Source: an uncultured Pseudomonadota bacterium
GTDB lineage: Bacteria > Pseudomonadota > Alphaproteobacteria > UBA3830
Length of the DNA stretch: 64,000 nt
NCBI GenBank assembly: GCA_902771535.1
Contig: CACXWU010000010.1
Location: 1 to 64,000 of the forward strand
Reading direction: 5' to 3'
Position numbers and translations under genes: made by a program. Of the stretch, positions 54,820 to 63,200 are shown piece by piece (positions within the stretch are counted from its first letter, which is position 1; each line of letters starts with the position of its first letter). The notes beneath the pieces are model-generated. The model was not told the DNA's origin. It saw nothing but the letters and a program-made list of their open reading frames with translations, and made no database searches.

Positions 54820-55941
54820 ATGGCATCTATAAAGTTACAGGGAATAAATAAATCTTTCAAAGATAGTCCCATAATAAAGAATGTGGATTTAACTATCGAA
54901 GATGGGCAATGCACGGTGTTGGTTGGTCCTTCCGGATGCGGAAAGTCTACAATTTTGCGATTGATTTGCGGTTTGGAGGATGCAGATTCGGGGGAGATAT
55001 ATATCGGCGATCGATTAGTAAATGATGTTCCTCCTGCAAGTCGCGGAATTGCAATGGTTTTCCAATCATACGCTCTCTATCCGCATATGACGGTTTTTGA
55101 GAATATGTCCTTCGCTCTTCAGGTTCGCAAGTTGAAAAAAGATGAAATCCGAAAAAGAGTAGAGGAAGCTGCAAAAATTTTGAAGATTGACCATCTTTTG
55201 CAGCGCAAACCGAAAGAGTTGTCTGGAGGTCAGAGGCAGAGAGTTGCGATAGGTCGTGCGATTGTTCGTAATCCTTACGCTTTCTTGTTTGATGAACCTC
55301 TTTCAAATTTGGATTATTCTTTGCGATGCCAAATGAGATATGAACTCGCAAAGTTGAAGGCTCAGCTGAAAACCACAATGGTCTATGTTACCCATGATCA
55401 ATCCGAAGCGATGACTTTGGCCGATAAGATTGTTGTGATGCACGATGGTATTATTGAACAAGAAGGCTCTCCGTTGGAGATTTATAATTCTCCGGTAAAC
55501 ACATTTGTTGCGCAGTTTATCGGTTCCAGTAAGATGAATATTTTCCCAGTGACCTTTGAGGGATGTAAGGGTAGTTTGTCCAACTTTAGATTGGCGACGG
55601 GAGAGGTTGTTTCTGTTGATAAGAAATTAGATTTGAACAGAGGTTCCAAGTACCTGATGGGAGTTCGTCCTGAAGATTTGGACGTTGTTGCCGAGAATGC
55701 GAAAGTTTCGGGCAATTGTTTGGAGGGAGAGGTTATCCTTGCTGAGAATTTGGGAGGCGAGGGATTCGTTCATGTATGTTTGAAGGACGGCTATCAGATT
55801 ATGTCTAAATCAAAGAAAACAGTGATGGAGCAGGTTGGAGAAAAAGCTCGTCTGTTCTTCGGATGCGACCGTTGTTATTTGTTCGATGAGCAAGGTAAGG
55901 CAATTTGCGGAATTAATTCGCGATCGATTGACGCAGAATGA
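54820..55941 (+). CDS. ABC transporter ATP-binding protein, MalK/UgpC type
   Basis: 373 residues. Walker [14 protein letters not shown] loop [11 protein letters not shown], signature [15 protein letters not shown], Walker [13 protein letters not shown] and the H-loop [10 protein letters not shown] are intact. The C-terminal TOBE/MalK regulatory domain (about 240-365) is that of sugar and glycerol-3-phosphate importers (UgpC, MalK). No permease or binding-protein gene is adjacent, so the substrate is unknown. rlmH overlaps its stop by 4 bases. Confidence 0.88.
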   Translation: MASIKLQGINKSFKDSPIIKNVDLTIEDGQCTVLVGPSGCGKSTILRLICGLEDADSGEIYIGDRLVNDVPPASRGIAMVFQSYALYPHMTVFENMSFALQVRKLKKDEIRKRVEEAAKILKIDHLLQRKPKELSGGQRQRVAIGRAIVRNPYAFLFDEPLSNLDYSLRCQMRYELAKLKAQLKTTMVYVTHDQSEAMTLADKIVVMHDGIIEQEGSPLEIYNSPVNTFVAQFIGSSKMNIFPVTFEGCKGSLSNFRLATGEVVSVDKKLDLNRGSKYLMGVRPEDLDVVAENAKVSGNCLEGEVILAENLGGEGFVHVCLKDGYQIMSKSKKTVMEQVGEKARLFFGCDRCYLFDEQGKAICGINSRSIDAE

Positions 55942-56402
55942 TTAAATTTCAAATAAATGCGATTGGAAAATTGAAGAAATCTCCGACACTTGAGCTGATT
56001 GAGGATTACAAGAATCGGGTCCATAATCAGGTAAAGATAAACGAGCTGGAGTTCAAAAGATCACAAAATGCGTCCGAAGATTCTATAAAGCAAGCTGAGG
56101 CAGAATTGCTTTTATCCGATGTTCCGAAGAATTCATATTTGATTTCGATGGACGAAACGGGCGATCTTCTGACAAGTCATGAATTCGCAAAATTTATAGA
56201 GCAGAAAACCAATGAGGGGTATTCGTCTTTTGTGTTTTTTATCGGTGGGGCGGACGGATTGCACTCTTCGGTAAAAAAACAGAGTAATCGTGTAGTTTCG
56301 CTAGGAAAAATCACTCTGCCTCACATGTTGGCGCGACTGATTTTGGTTGAGCAAATTTACCGCATCGAGAAGATAATGGACAACCATCCGTATGATAAAT
56401 AA
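55938..56402 (+). CDS. rlmH: 23S rRNA (pseudouridine1915-N3)-methyltransferase
   Basis: SPOUT-class enzyme acting on assembled 70S ribosomes. 154 residues with INAIGKLK at the N-terminus, the SAM-binding glycine-rich [10 protein letters not shown], and the conserved end [13 protein letters not shown] then HPYDK in place of the usual HPYHR. The length is exact for the family. A broken fabD begins immediately after. Confidence 0.93.
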   Translation: MIKFQINAIGKLKKSPTLELIEDYKNRVHNQVKINELEFKRSQNASEDSIKQAEAELLLSDVPKNSYLISMDETGDLLTSHEFAKFIEQKTNEGYSSFVFFIGGADGLHSSVKKQSNRVVSLGKITLPHMLARLILVEQIYRIEKIMDNHPYDK

Positions 56403-56427
56403 TTGACAAGGTTCTCAAAAAATTGGA

Positions 56428-57312
56428 ATGGGAAAGGATATTTACGATAGTTTTTCTTCGGTGAGAAATGTTTTCCACGAAGTTGACGACGCGATTTCTT
56501 TTAATTTATCGAAGTTGATTTTCGAAGGAACGGAAGAAGATTTAAAAAAGACAGAAAATACCCAACCGGCGTTGATGACGGTCAGTATGGCGTTTGTCGA
56601 GGTTATGAGAAAAGAATACGGATTCGATCTTTCTGAAAAAGCAAAGTATTTCGCGGGACATTCTTTGGGAGAATACACCGCGCTGTGTGCGGCAGGTGCT
56701 CTTTCGTTGAGAGATACTGCGAGAATCTTGCGAACCAGAGGACGTGCGATGTCCGAAGCTTGTCCAACAGGCGGAGCGATGGCAGCGATTTTAGGATTGA
56801 GCATAGACCAAGTTGAAGAAATCGTGAAGGAGTCGTGTTCCGAGATATCCAAGGTGCAAATTGCAAATGATAATTCCGTCGGACAGATCGTTGTCAGTGG
56901 TCGTGAAGAAGCCGTAAAAAAAGCGACGGAAATTGCTCAAAGCCGCGGAGCAAAAAGGGCGGTAATTCTTCCTGTCAGCGGTCCATTTCACAGTGAATTA
57001 ATGCGTCCGGCGATAAAAATTTTGGAAGAAGTGTTATCTGATGTTGAGTTCAGATCTCCGTCAAAACCGATTATTGCGAATATCACGGCGCAAGCGGAAA
57101 CGGAGAATTTCAAAGAGCTTTTGTTAAAACAAATCACGGGCAGAGTTAGATGGGTCGAGTCAATTAGATATGCCGAAGCGCAGGGAGTTTCTCAATGCAT
57201 CGAAGTCGGAGCAGGAAAGGTTTTAACTGGACTGGTGAAAAGAATTTCCCCGAGTATGCGGCTGGTGAACATTAACTCTCTGGAATCTTTGGATTTGCTG
57301 AAAGATTTATAA
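56428..57312 (+). CDS. fabD: Malonyl-CoA:ACP transacylase with damaged N-terminus
   Basis: Moves malonyl from CoA to ACP for fatty acid synthesis. From ATG 56428, 294 residues match FabD from its usual residue 16 or so: GHSLGEY with the nucleophile Ser, RTRGRAM with the carboxylate-binding Arg, and GPFHSELM with the catalytic His. Just upstream, in frame, the codons read QGSQKIG directly after a TGA at 56404, so the family's opening FPGQGSQ is present only as a fragment behind a stop. The Gln of that motif contributes to the oxyanion hole. No good ribosome binding site precedes ATG 56428. Activity is doubtful unless initiation occurs at a rare codon such as ATT 56422. Confidence 0.88.
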   Translation: MGKDIYDSFSSVRNVFHEVDDAISFNLSKLIFEGTEEDLKKTENTQPALMTVSMAFVEVMRKEYGFDLSEKAKYFAGHSLGEYTALCAAGALSLRDTARILRTRGRAMSEACPTGGAMAAILGLSIDQVEEIVKESCSEISKVQIANDNSVGQIVVSGREEAVKKATEIAQSRGAKRAVILPVSGPFHSELMRPAIKILEEVLSDVEFRSPSKPIIANITAQAETENFKELLLKQITGRVRWVESIRYAEAQGVSQCIEVGAGKVLTGLVKRISPSMRLVNINSLESLDLLKDL

Positions 57313-57350
57313 CAGAGTTATTCTTTCGTTAACGAGCTTTGGAAAATTTT

Positions 57351-58085
57351 CTAATTCGGATTGGGCTGGAATATATTAACTAATGGCTCGATATTTTTTT
57401 TGAAGTCATCTAATTTTTCTTTGAGATTTTCTTCGTCTTTTATTTTTTCCCAATCATTAAGAACGTTGAAATATAAGTTCTTCAAATCGGAAGGTATACT
57501 TTCTGATCTGAAAAATTTATTATTGCTATCACTGAATATCTCTTTTCCTTTTCCCGAAATCGTATCGCGATGAGTTCCAGGGTTATTCATGAGTTTATTA
57601 AAGATTATCAGATTTTTCCCAAATTTCTTGAAAGTCGGATCATTTAAATATTGGTTATCGTTTACCTGCAATTTTACGTTTAACAATAAATTCCTCATTT
57701 CATTAAGCAAAAAAATAAGTTCTTTGGTTTTTTTTTTTTTTTTTTTTTTATTTATCCAGGTACTTGATTTAGAATTCGATGGATACTCAATTTCACTGAT
57801 TTGTTCATTATATTTAGTATTGTTATAACGAATTTGATCATCATTGGATTTACTAATTTGTTTGTCATATTCAATATCCGAGAATGTTGTATCAGGGTTT
57901 AGTTGGATTTTAGCATTGGATTCAACTTTACTGTTTTGTTTATTATATTTAATATCTAGTGGGATTTCGTCATTGGATTCAAAATGTTTAATATTTAACG
58001 ATGTGTTATGAGGATTTTGCTCAGCATTGGATTCAAAACTTGATAACGTCACGCAAACGACTAATCCAAAAATTATTTTTTTCAC
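57351..58085 (-). CDS. Secreted protein of unknown function with poly-Lys tract
   Basis: 244 residues with a signal peptide (MKKIIFGLVVCVTLSSFESNA). The next 90 residues are Asn/Ser-rich with degenerate repeats of the type KYNKQ-S and DIEYDKQIS. A run of seven Lys codons, all AAA, follows, then a helical C-terminal domain (about 120-240) with LIFLLNEMRNLLLNVKL. I do not recognise a family. The A21 tract lies within the frame and could switch the protein on and off by slippage. The gene has a CtrA-type site upstream and sits beside the T6SS cluster; an effector role would be speculation. Confidence 0.65.
   Translation of the reverse strand: MKKIIFGLVVCVTLSSFESNAEQNPHNTSLNIKHFESNDEIPLDIKYNKQNSKVESNAKIQLNPDTTFSDIEYDKQISKSNDDQIRYNNTKYNEQISEIEYPSNSKSSTWINKKKKKKKTKELIFLLNEMRNLLLNVKLQVNDNQYLNDPTFKKFGKNLIIFNKLMNNPGTHRDTISGKGKEIFSDSNNKFFRSESIPSDLKNLYFNVLNDWEKIKDEENLKEKLDDFKKNIEPLVNIFQPNPN
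57729..57749. repeat. Homopolymer of 21 T (A on the coding strand)
   Basis: Twenty-one consecutive T on the plus strand lie inside the minus-strand gene and encode seven Lys. It is by far the longest single-base run I see in the window. Confidence 0.95.
57776..58035 (-). repeat. Degenerate repeats in the N-terminal half of the poly-Lys protein gene
   Basis: ATTGGATT occurs at 57843, 57915, 57972 and 58026. It is followed at most copies by related sequence that encodes variants of SN-x-KYNKQ. Spacing is irregular (about 55-75 bp), so the copies have drifted. Confidence 0.5.
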
Positions 58086-58128
58086 GACATTTCTCCAATC
58101 TTCTAATAGAACAGGATATCAATAATGT

Positions 58129-58144
58129 GTTAACTATTGGTTAA
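58129..58144 (-). promoter_or_regulatory. CtrA-type site before the poly-Lys protein gene
   Basis: The minus strand has TTAA-CCAATAG-TTAAC, an exact match to the CtrA consensus TTAA-N7-TTAAC. TTAACA within it could act as a -35, 17 bp from TCTATT. The site is 44 bp upstream of the start at 58085. Confidence 0.4.
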
Positions 58145-58215
58145 TGGAAGAGCAGTGAGAGATTTCTTATAAAATTTTATGGCTTCTATAAATTAATTAA
58201 TAATTTTCAATAAAT

Positions 58216-58231
58216 TTAACTATTAATTAAC
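58216..58231 (+). promoter_or_regulatory. CtrA-type site before the T6SS operon
   Basis: TTAA-CTATTAA-TTAAC matches the CtrA consensus exactly and lies 46 bp before tssK. CtrA sites commonly overlap the -35 of the promoters they activate; no strong sigma70 -35 is otherwise seen. Confidence 0.4.
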
Positions 58232-58277
58232 CAATATTAATTTAGCTTAATCCTAGGGAGTTTATGTAGGAGAGTAA

Positions 58278-59570
58278 ATGGAATCTTTGGTTCAGTGGCA
58301 TGAAGGAATGTTAATTTCTCCACAGCATTTTCAGTTAACAACAGGGTATTTTCAGCAGGTGATCGGGTATACGTCGGCAGCGGTTTTCCCTTTTGGATAC
58401 GGTGTATTCGATCTCAAAATAGATACCTCATGTTTATCTTCAGGATTAGTTCGAGTATTGAAAGCGAAAGGCTTTTTCCGAGATGGATTGTTTTTTGATT
58501 TTGACGCGACACGCGATGATCCGTTGGAATTAAATCTGGGGGATTATTTTGAAGTTAATTCTGCTTCCACGAAAATTTATTTGGCGACACCGTCTCGTCG
58601 CAGCGGAGAAAATATGCTTGAGGGAAATTTGGCTCGCTATTATTCCTCGGAAATTGCTGATGTGAAGGATGAAAATACGGGAAAAGAGCCAATTACAATA
58701 CCTATCTTAAAACCAAATCTAAAATTAATGCAGGAAGATCAAGTAGATGCCAGATATCAAAGTTTTCCTGTGTTTGAAGTGGGGAAATCAGTTGACGGAG
58801 GTATATCTGAGACGAAATTTATCGCCCCATTCTTATCTTTGGATAAACATTCGAAGATTATTGAAATGTGTTCCTCTCTTGTGCGACTCATTCGAGACAA
58901 GATTTCATATTTTGCGGATCGCAAAGAAAATTTTGCTCGAAATCAAACGGAAGAATCTTTTGCAAATCTTCGATTGTTAATACAGGCGGCAATTCCTTTG
59001 GAGACGGTTCTTGGAGTGGAAGGCGTACATCCGTTCGAATTGTTTAAAGCTTTATCTCAGACGGCGGCGTTTGTGATGTCGATGAATCCGGCACAGTTGA
59101 TTCCGAGACTGCCTGCTTATGAACATGAAGATTTATATGGCTGTTTTTCTCAGCTGCATGATTATATTCATGGAATAATTTTTCATTTGAAACAGAAGTA
59201 TGATGTTCTTTTGTTCGATAAAGTTCAGGATGAATTCAGGTTAATGATGAATCCGCATATGCTTGAGAAGGATGAAATAGCTATTGGTATTCGTAAGCCG
59301 TTCTCGGCAACTGACAGCGATGTTATAAATTGGATTAAGGGACTTCAAATCGCCAGTGAGTCGATGATGCCTTTAATAAAAGATCGTCGAATTTTGGGGG
59401 CGGAACGAAGGATTTTGGAAAGAGGAGAATATATCACACAGCCTAATGGCGTGACCATTATCGCGGTAAAAACTAAAACCACATACATCAAGAGTAATGA
59501 ACAATTATGTCTGATAAGCAGTAATTTGGATGTCGTTCCGGAGGAGATTATTCTTTATGCAGAGAGATAG
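58278..59570 (+). CDS. tssK: Type VI secretion system baseplate protein TssK
   Basis: 430 residues, the usual TssK length. The N-terminal signature is VQWHEGMLISPQHFQ, followed by beta-rich shoulder domains and a C-terminal domain near QPNGVTIIAVKTKTTYI. TssK links the baseplate wedge to the TssJLM membrane complex; it is evolutionarily related to phage receptor-binding proteins. GGAG precedes ATG 58278. It overlaps tssL by 14 bases, so the three tss genes form an operon. Confidence 0.93.
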   Translation: MESLVQWHEGMLISPQHFQLTTGYFQQVIGYTSAAVFPFGYGVFDLKIDTSCLSSGLVRVLKAKGFFRDGLFFDFDATRDDPLELNLGDYFEVNSASTKIYLATPSRRSGENMLEGNLARYYSSEIADVKDENTGKEPITIPILKPNLKLMQEDQVDARYQSFPVFEVGKSVDGGISETKFIAPFLSLDKHSKIIEMCSSLVRLIRDKISYFADRKENFARNQTEESFANLRLLIQAAIPLETVLGVEGVHPFELFKALSQTAAFVMSMNPAQLIPRLPAYEHEDLYGCFSQLHDYIHGIIFHLKQKYDVLLFDKVQDEFRLMMNPHMLEKDEIAIGIRKPFSATDSDVINWIKGLQIASESMMPLIKDRRILGAERRILERGEYITQPNGVTIIAVKTKTTYIKSNEQLCLISSNLDVVPEEIILYAER

Positions 59571-60282
59571 TAAAATTACCGATCTGGGCTTAATTTTTGG
59601 CGATTTCTGCTCGGAAATTTTTAAATACAAGACTCAGATTATCCAAAAAACGGAGAATCTCGATCCGAAAGTAATTTACAAAAATTTGGTATCGAAAGTA
59701 AAAGGAATTCTTGAGCGTCAGAAGAGTATTACTTTTGAGCAGCAAGTAAGGGAAGTGGTTTATATCATGGTTTCTTTGGCCGATGAAATCTTTTTGAATA
59801 TTTCTTGGGACGGAAAAAAATTCTGGGAAGATAACATGCTTGAAAAACATTTTTTCGGAACCCAAATAGCCGGAGAAAAAATCTTCAATAATATCGAAAA
59901 ATTGATTGAGAAAAATGATGTCGAAAGCCTATTGATCGCGGAAATTTATATGAAGGTGCTTTCGTTGGGATTTAGGGGTAAATTCAGAGATGATACGGAT
60001 AAAGATAAGCCAATAAATGTTTTCAGGAGAAATCTTTTTAATTTTGTTGAAAAGTACGACAAATCTATCAATATGGTGAGTCACAGGATGTTTGGCAAGG
60101 AGTACACTTATACGTTACCGACAATTAATAGACAATTTCTGCCGGATGTTTCGGTTATTAATTATGTTTATGCCTTCTTTGTTTTTATGTTTTTGGTAAT
60201 AAGTTCTGTTGTTTGGCTGATCGAGACACGAGACTTATATGAAATTTTACACGAGATATCAGCTATAGTGTTGAGAGCGTAA
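59557..60282 (+). CDS. tssL: Type VI secretion system inner-membrane protein TssL (DotU/IcmH)
   Basis: 241 residues from ATG 59557, after GGAGGAG; a longer frame from 59530 starts inside tssK. The cytoplasmic helical bundle shows VREVVYIMVSLADEIFLN, and a single C-terminal membrane segment (about 203-225) is followed by a short tail. There is no OmpA-like peptidoglycan-binding extension, as in simpler TssL proteins. It pairs with TssM. tssM begins 2 bases after its stop. Confidence 0.92.
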   Translation: MQRDSKITDLGLIFGDFCSEIFKYKTQIIQKTENLDPKVIYKNLVSKVKGILERQKSITFEQQVREVVYIMVSLADEIFLNISWDGKKFWEDNMLEKHFFGTQIAGEKIFNNIEKLIEKNDVESLLIAEIYMKVLSLGFRGKFRDDTDKDKPINVFRRNLFNFVEKYDKSINMVSHRMFGKEYTYTLPTINRQFLPDVSVINYVYAFFVFMFLVISSVVWLIETRDLYEILHEISAIVLRA

Positions 60283-60284
60283 AT

Positions 60285-63200
60285 ATGGATGGATTTAAGA
60301 ATTTTTTGTCTGACAGTTTACCTGCAATTCCCAAAGAGATGGTACCTGCTGTTTCCTTAGGATTGATTTTGTTTTCGATTATTTTGGTACTGATTTTTTT
60401 TGTTATGTGCGTAATGTACATAAATTCTCAGCCTAAGCCGAAGGTGATCACTCCGCTGAAAAGAGATGATTTAAAGAAGAAACAAGAAGAAAAGCCTAAA
60501 ACCGAAGACTCAATTAAAAACGGAAGTTGCGAAGAAATACCAACGATTTCGGGAAGGTTAGGGGAGATTCTGAGTCTTTTGGGTATTTTAAAAATCGGTC
60601 CTATAACAAAAATGTTTTTCAAAGTTTTGGAAGCCATACGAAGCAGTACATACGACCTGAGATGGAGGTACAAACTTCCTTGTTTCATGATCATAGGTCC
60701 AAAGGGGAGCGGAAAAACAACTTTGTTGGATAATTTGAATTTTGAGCACCTGATGTCCGAGAAATCAGAGAAAAATTCTTTGTGGAAATTGTTTAAGGAA
60801 GGGGCGATTTTTGAATTTCCGAATATAGATCCGGCGGTAGATAAATCCAAATTTTGGACCTTTATCAGTGAATTATTTGTTTTCATAAGACCACGTCGTC
60901 CGCTTGATGGAATTATTGTTACAGTTCCCGCAGATTTCTTTATTTCAGGAGCTGTAAACGTTGAAAATCATGCCCGCGAAATGTTCGACAGGATATTTCA
61001 ATTTCAGCACGATATCAATTTCAAGCTTCCGATATATTTTATAGTGACCAAGGCAGACCAAATTTTCGGATTTCAAGAGTTTGTTCATTTGTTGAAAGAA
61101 AATACAAAGCAGCAAATTTTCGGATGGTCGTGCCCTTATTCATTGGATATGGCTTTTTCTCCGAATTGGATTAACGAAATTTTTAGCACCATAGCCGATG
61201 GAATCCGAAAAGCGGGATTCTATTTTGCTCGCAAGAGAAATATAGATGAAAATCTCGAAAAAGCGATGCTATTCGAAGCATATTTTGAAAAAATTAAACC
61301 GATGTTGTCGGAATATTTGCTTACGATGTTTCGCTCTCACAATCCTATGGATGGTATGATTCTAAGAGGAGTTTATTTTGTAGGACGCCAAAAGGAAGTA
61401 GCGATTTCTTCGGGAGGAGTTGTACAAGTATCAGCCCTAATGCCGAGAGTGGATGTTGACGCCAGTTCGAATCATTTGCATACGGATGACCTGTATTTCG
61501 TACAGGATCTTTTCAAGGACAAGATTTTCAAGGAGCACAACATTGCGTATCCTATTTTGAAAGATACGGGGGGTATTACTAAAAAAGAATATCGCAACAA
61601 ACTGATATTTGCCGGGTCGGCACTGTTTTTATCCGTTGGATGGATTTGGGGGAACGGCAACATCAGAACCAATGTTCGGAATTGTTACCATACAATGTGT
61701 ACCGTAAAGAAAAATTTACAGAGAATAAAATATCTGGAAGACACTTTGAAGAATGCGGAAGATCAATCCCTGATTAACAGTCAGGCATCTGCTTTGCTGC
61801 AAAATATGCCAGTGGTGAAAATGGGGGATTTCTTCTCGATTTTTGTTCCTCAGTCTTGGCTTTTTGGAATAGGGAGTTCGGTCAGGTCAACGACGGAATT
61901 AGTCTTTGACTCTGTTGTGGTAAAAGCCATGTATATCGATTTGAATTTCAATACCAAGAATATTTTGCTAGGGTCGCACAAGTCTTTGAAAAAAAGTCTC
62001 AATAGTCAGAAAGATATTTTCGATGTGTTGAATTTTGAGAGCTTTAAGGAGCTATCGGGATTTGCAGAAAAAATCAAAAATTTGAAAAAAATAAGCTCTG
62101 AATATAATTCTATACGAAATCTGGAAGACAGCAATAATGTCATAAGCGTAACAGAGTCTCTTTTTAAAGATAAATTTGAAATTATGGATGAAATGAGAAC
62201 TCACGTTCCGAATAAGCAGATTATGCCGCCGAAATTTAATTTGGAGGATTTCCAGACGAATATCGAAAACAGCCTGAAAAATATCTTCGACAATTTTATA
62301 AAAGACACTTTGGATACGACTGTAGAGAAAGTCCTTCAGAATGTCTCGAGTGATATCGATCGTTTACACGAGGCGGGACAAAATTCGAAGGTTGATTACA
62401 GTGTTCAAGATTTGGCTAAACTCTATAATAAGGTGGAGTTGGTAGAAGATATTTTCAAAAACAAGAATTTCTCATGGATCAGAGAGAATACTTTTTGTCC
62501 GACTCCTGAATATCAGAAAATTTTGAAAGACTTGGAGTCTACGGGAATGGTCAGTCCCGACTGTTTGAGAGATCTGATACATTTTGCAGATGTTTCATTT
62601 AATAGTTATAAAGATGCATTAGGAGCATACAAATCCAATCTTTCGGGGAAGATTTTGGATAACCAGAATCCATCAGGAGGGTTTATTCAGGTGAAAGGGG
62701 AGTTGAAATCTCTGTTGGATCTTCCTTTCATTTGTGTAGTTCCTTCGGGGCATTTTTTGCGAGAACTTCCGACGGACAAAATGCTGATTTGGGATGTTAA
62801 GCGCTTAAAAGAGCTTTGCAATTTGATCGATAAATACAACGAATTTTCCGAAACAGTTCCTGAGGGAATGCGGGCGGAATATTTTGATATCTATAAAACG
62901 GTTGCGAAAAAATGCTTTTATCCAACCATAAAAGCAATGATCGGAAATGCTCAAATTTTAGAGGACATGCCGTTGGGAAATTCAAGGGCCCTATTCGAAA
63001 ATTCATATAAAAAACAGGCGTTGAATATTCGTAATGTTTCAGTATCTCTTCCGAAAATAATAAAAATTTTGGACGAAATTATTTCGGAGGAAAATTTACA
63101 GGACTTTGGTTTTTCCGATCTTATAATTTCCCAATATTTAGGATTATTGGAGAAGATCGACGCCTTGTTCAACACAGAAAAACCGTATTCTACCAGTTCT

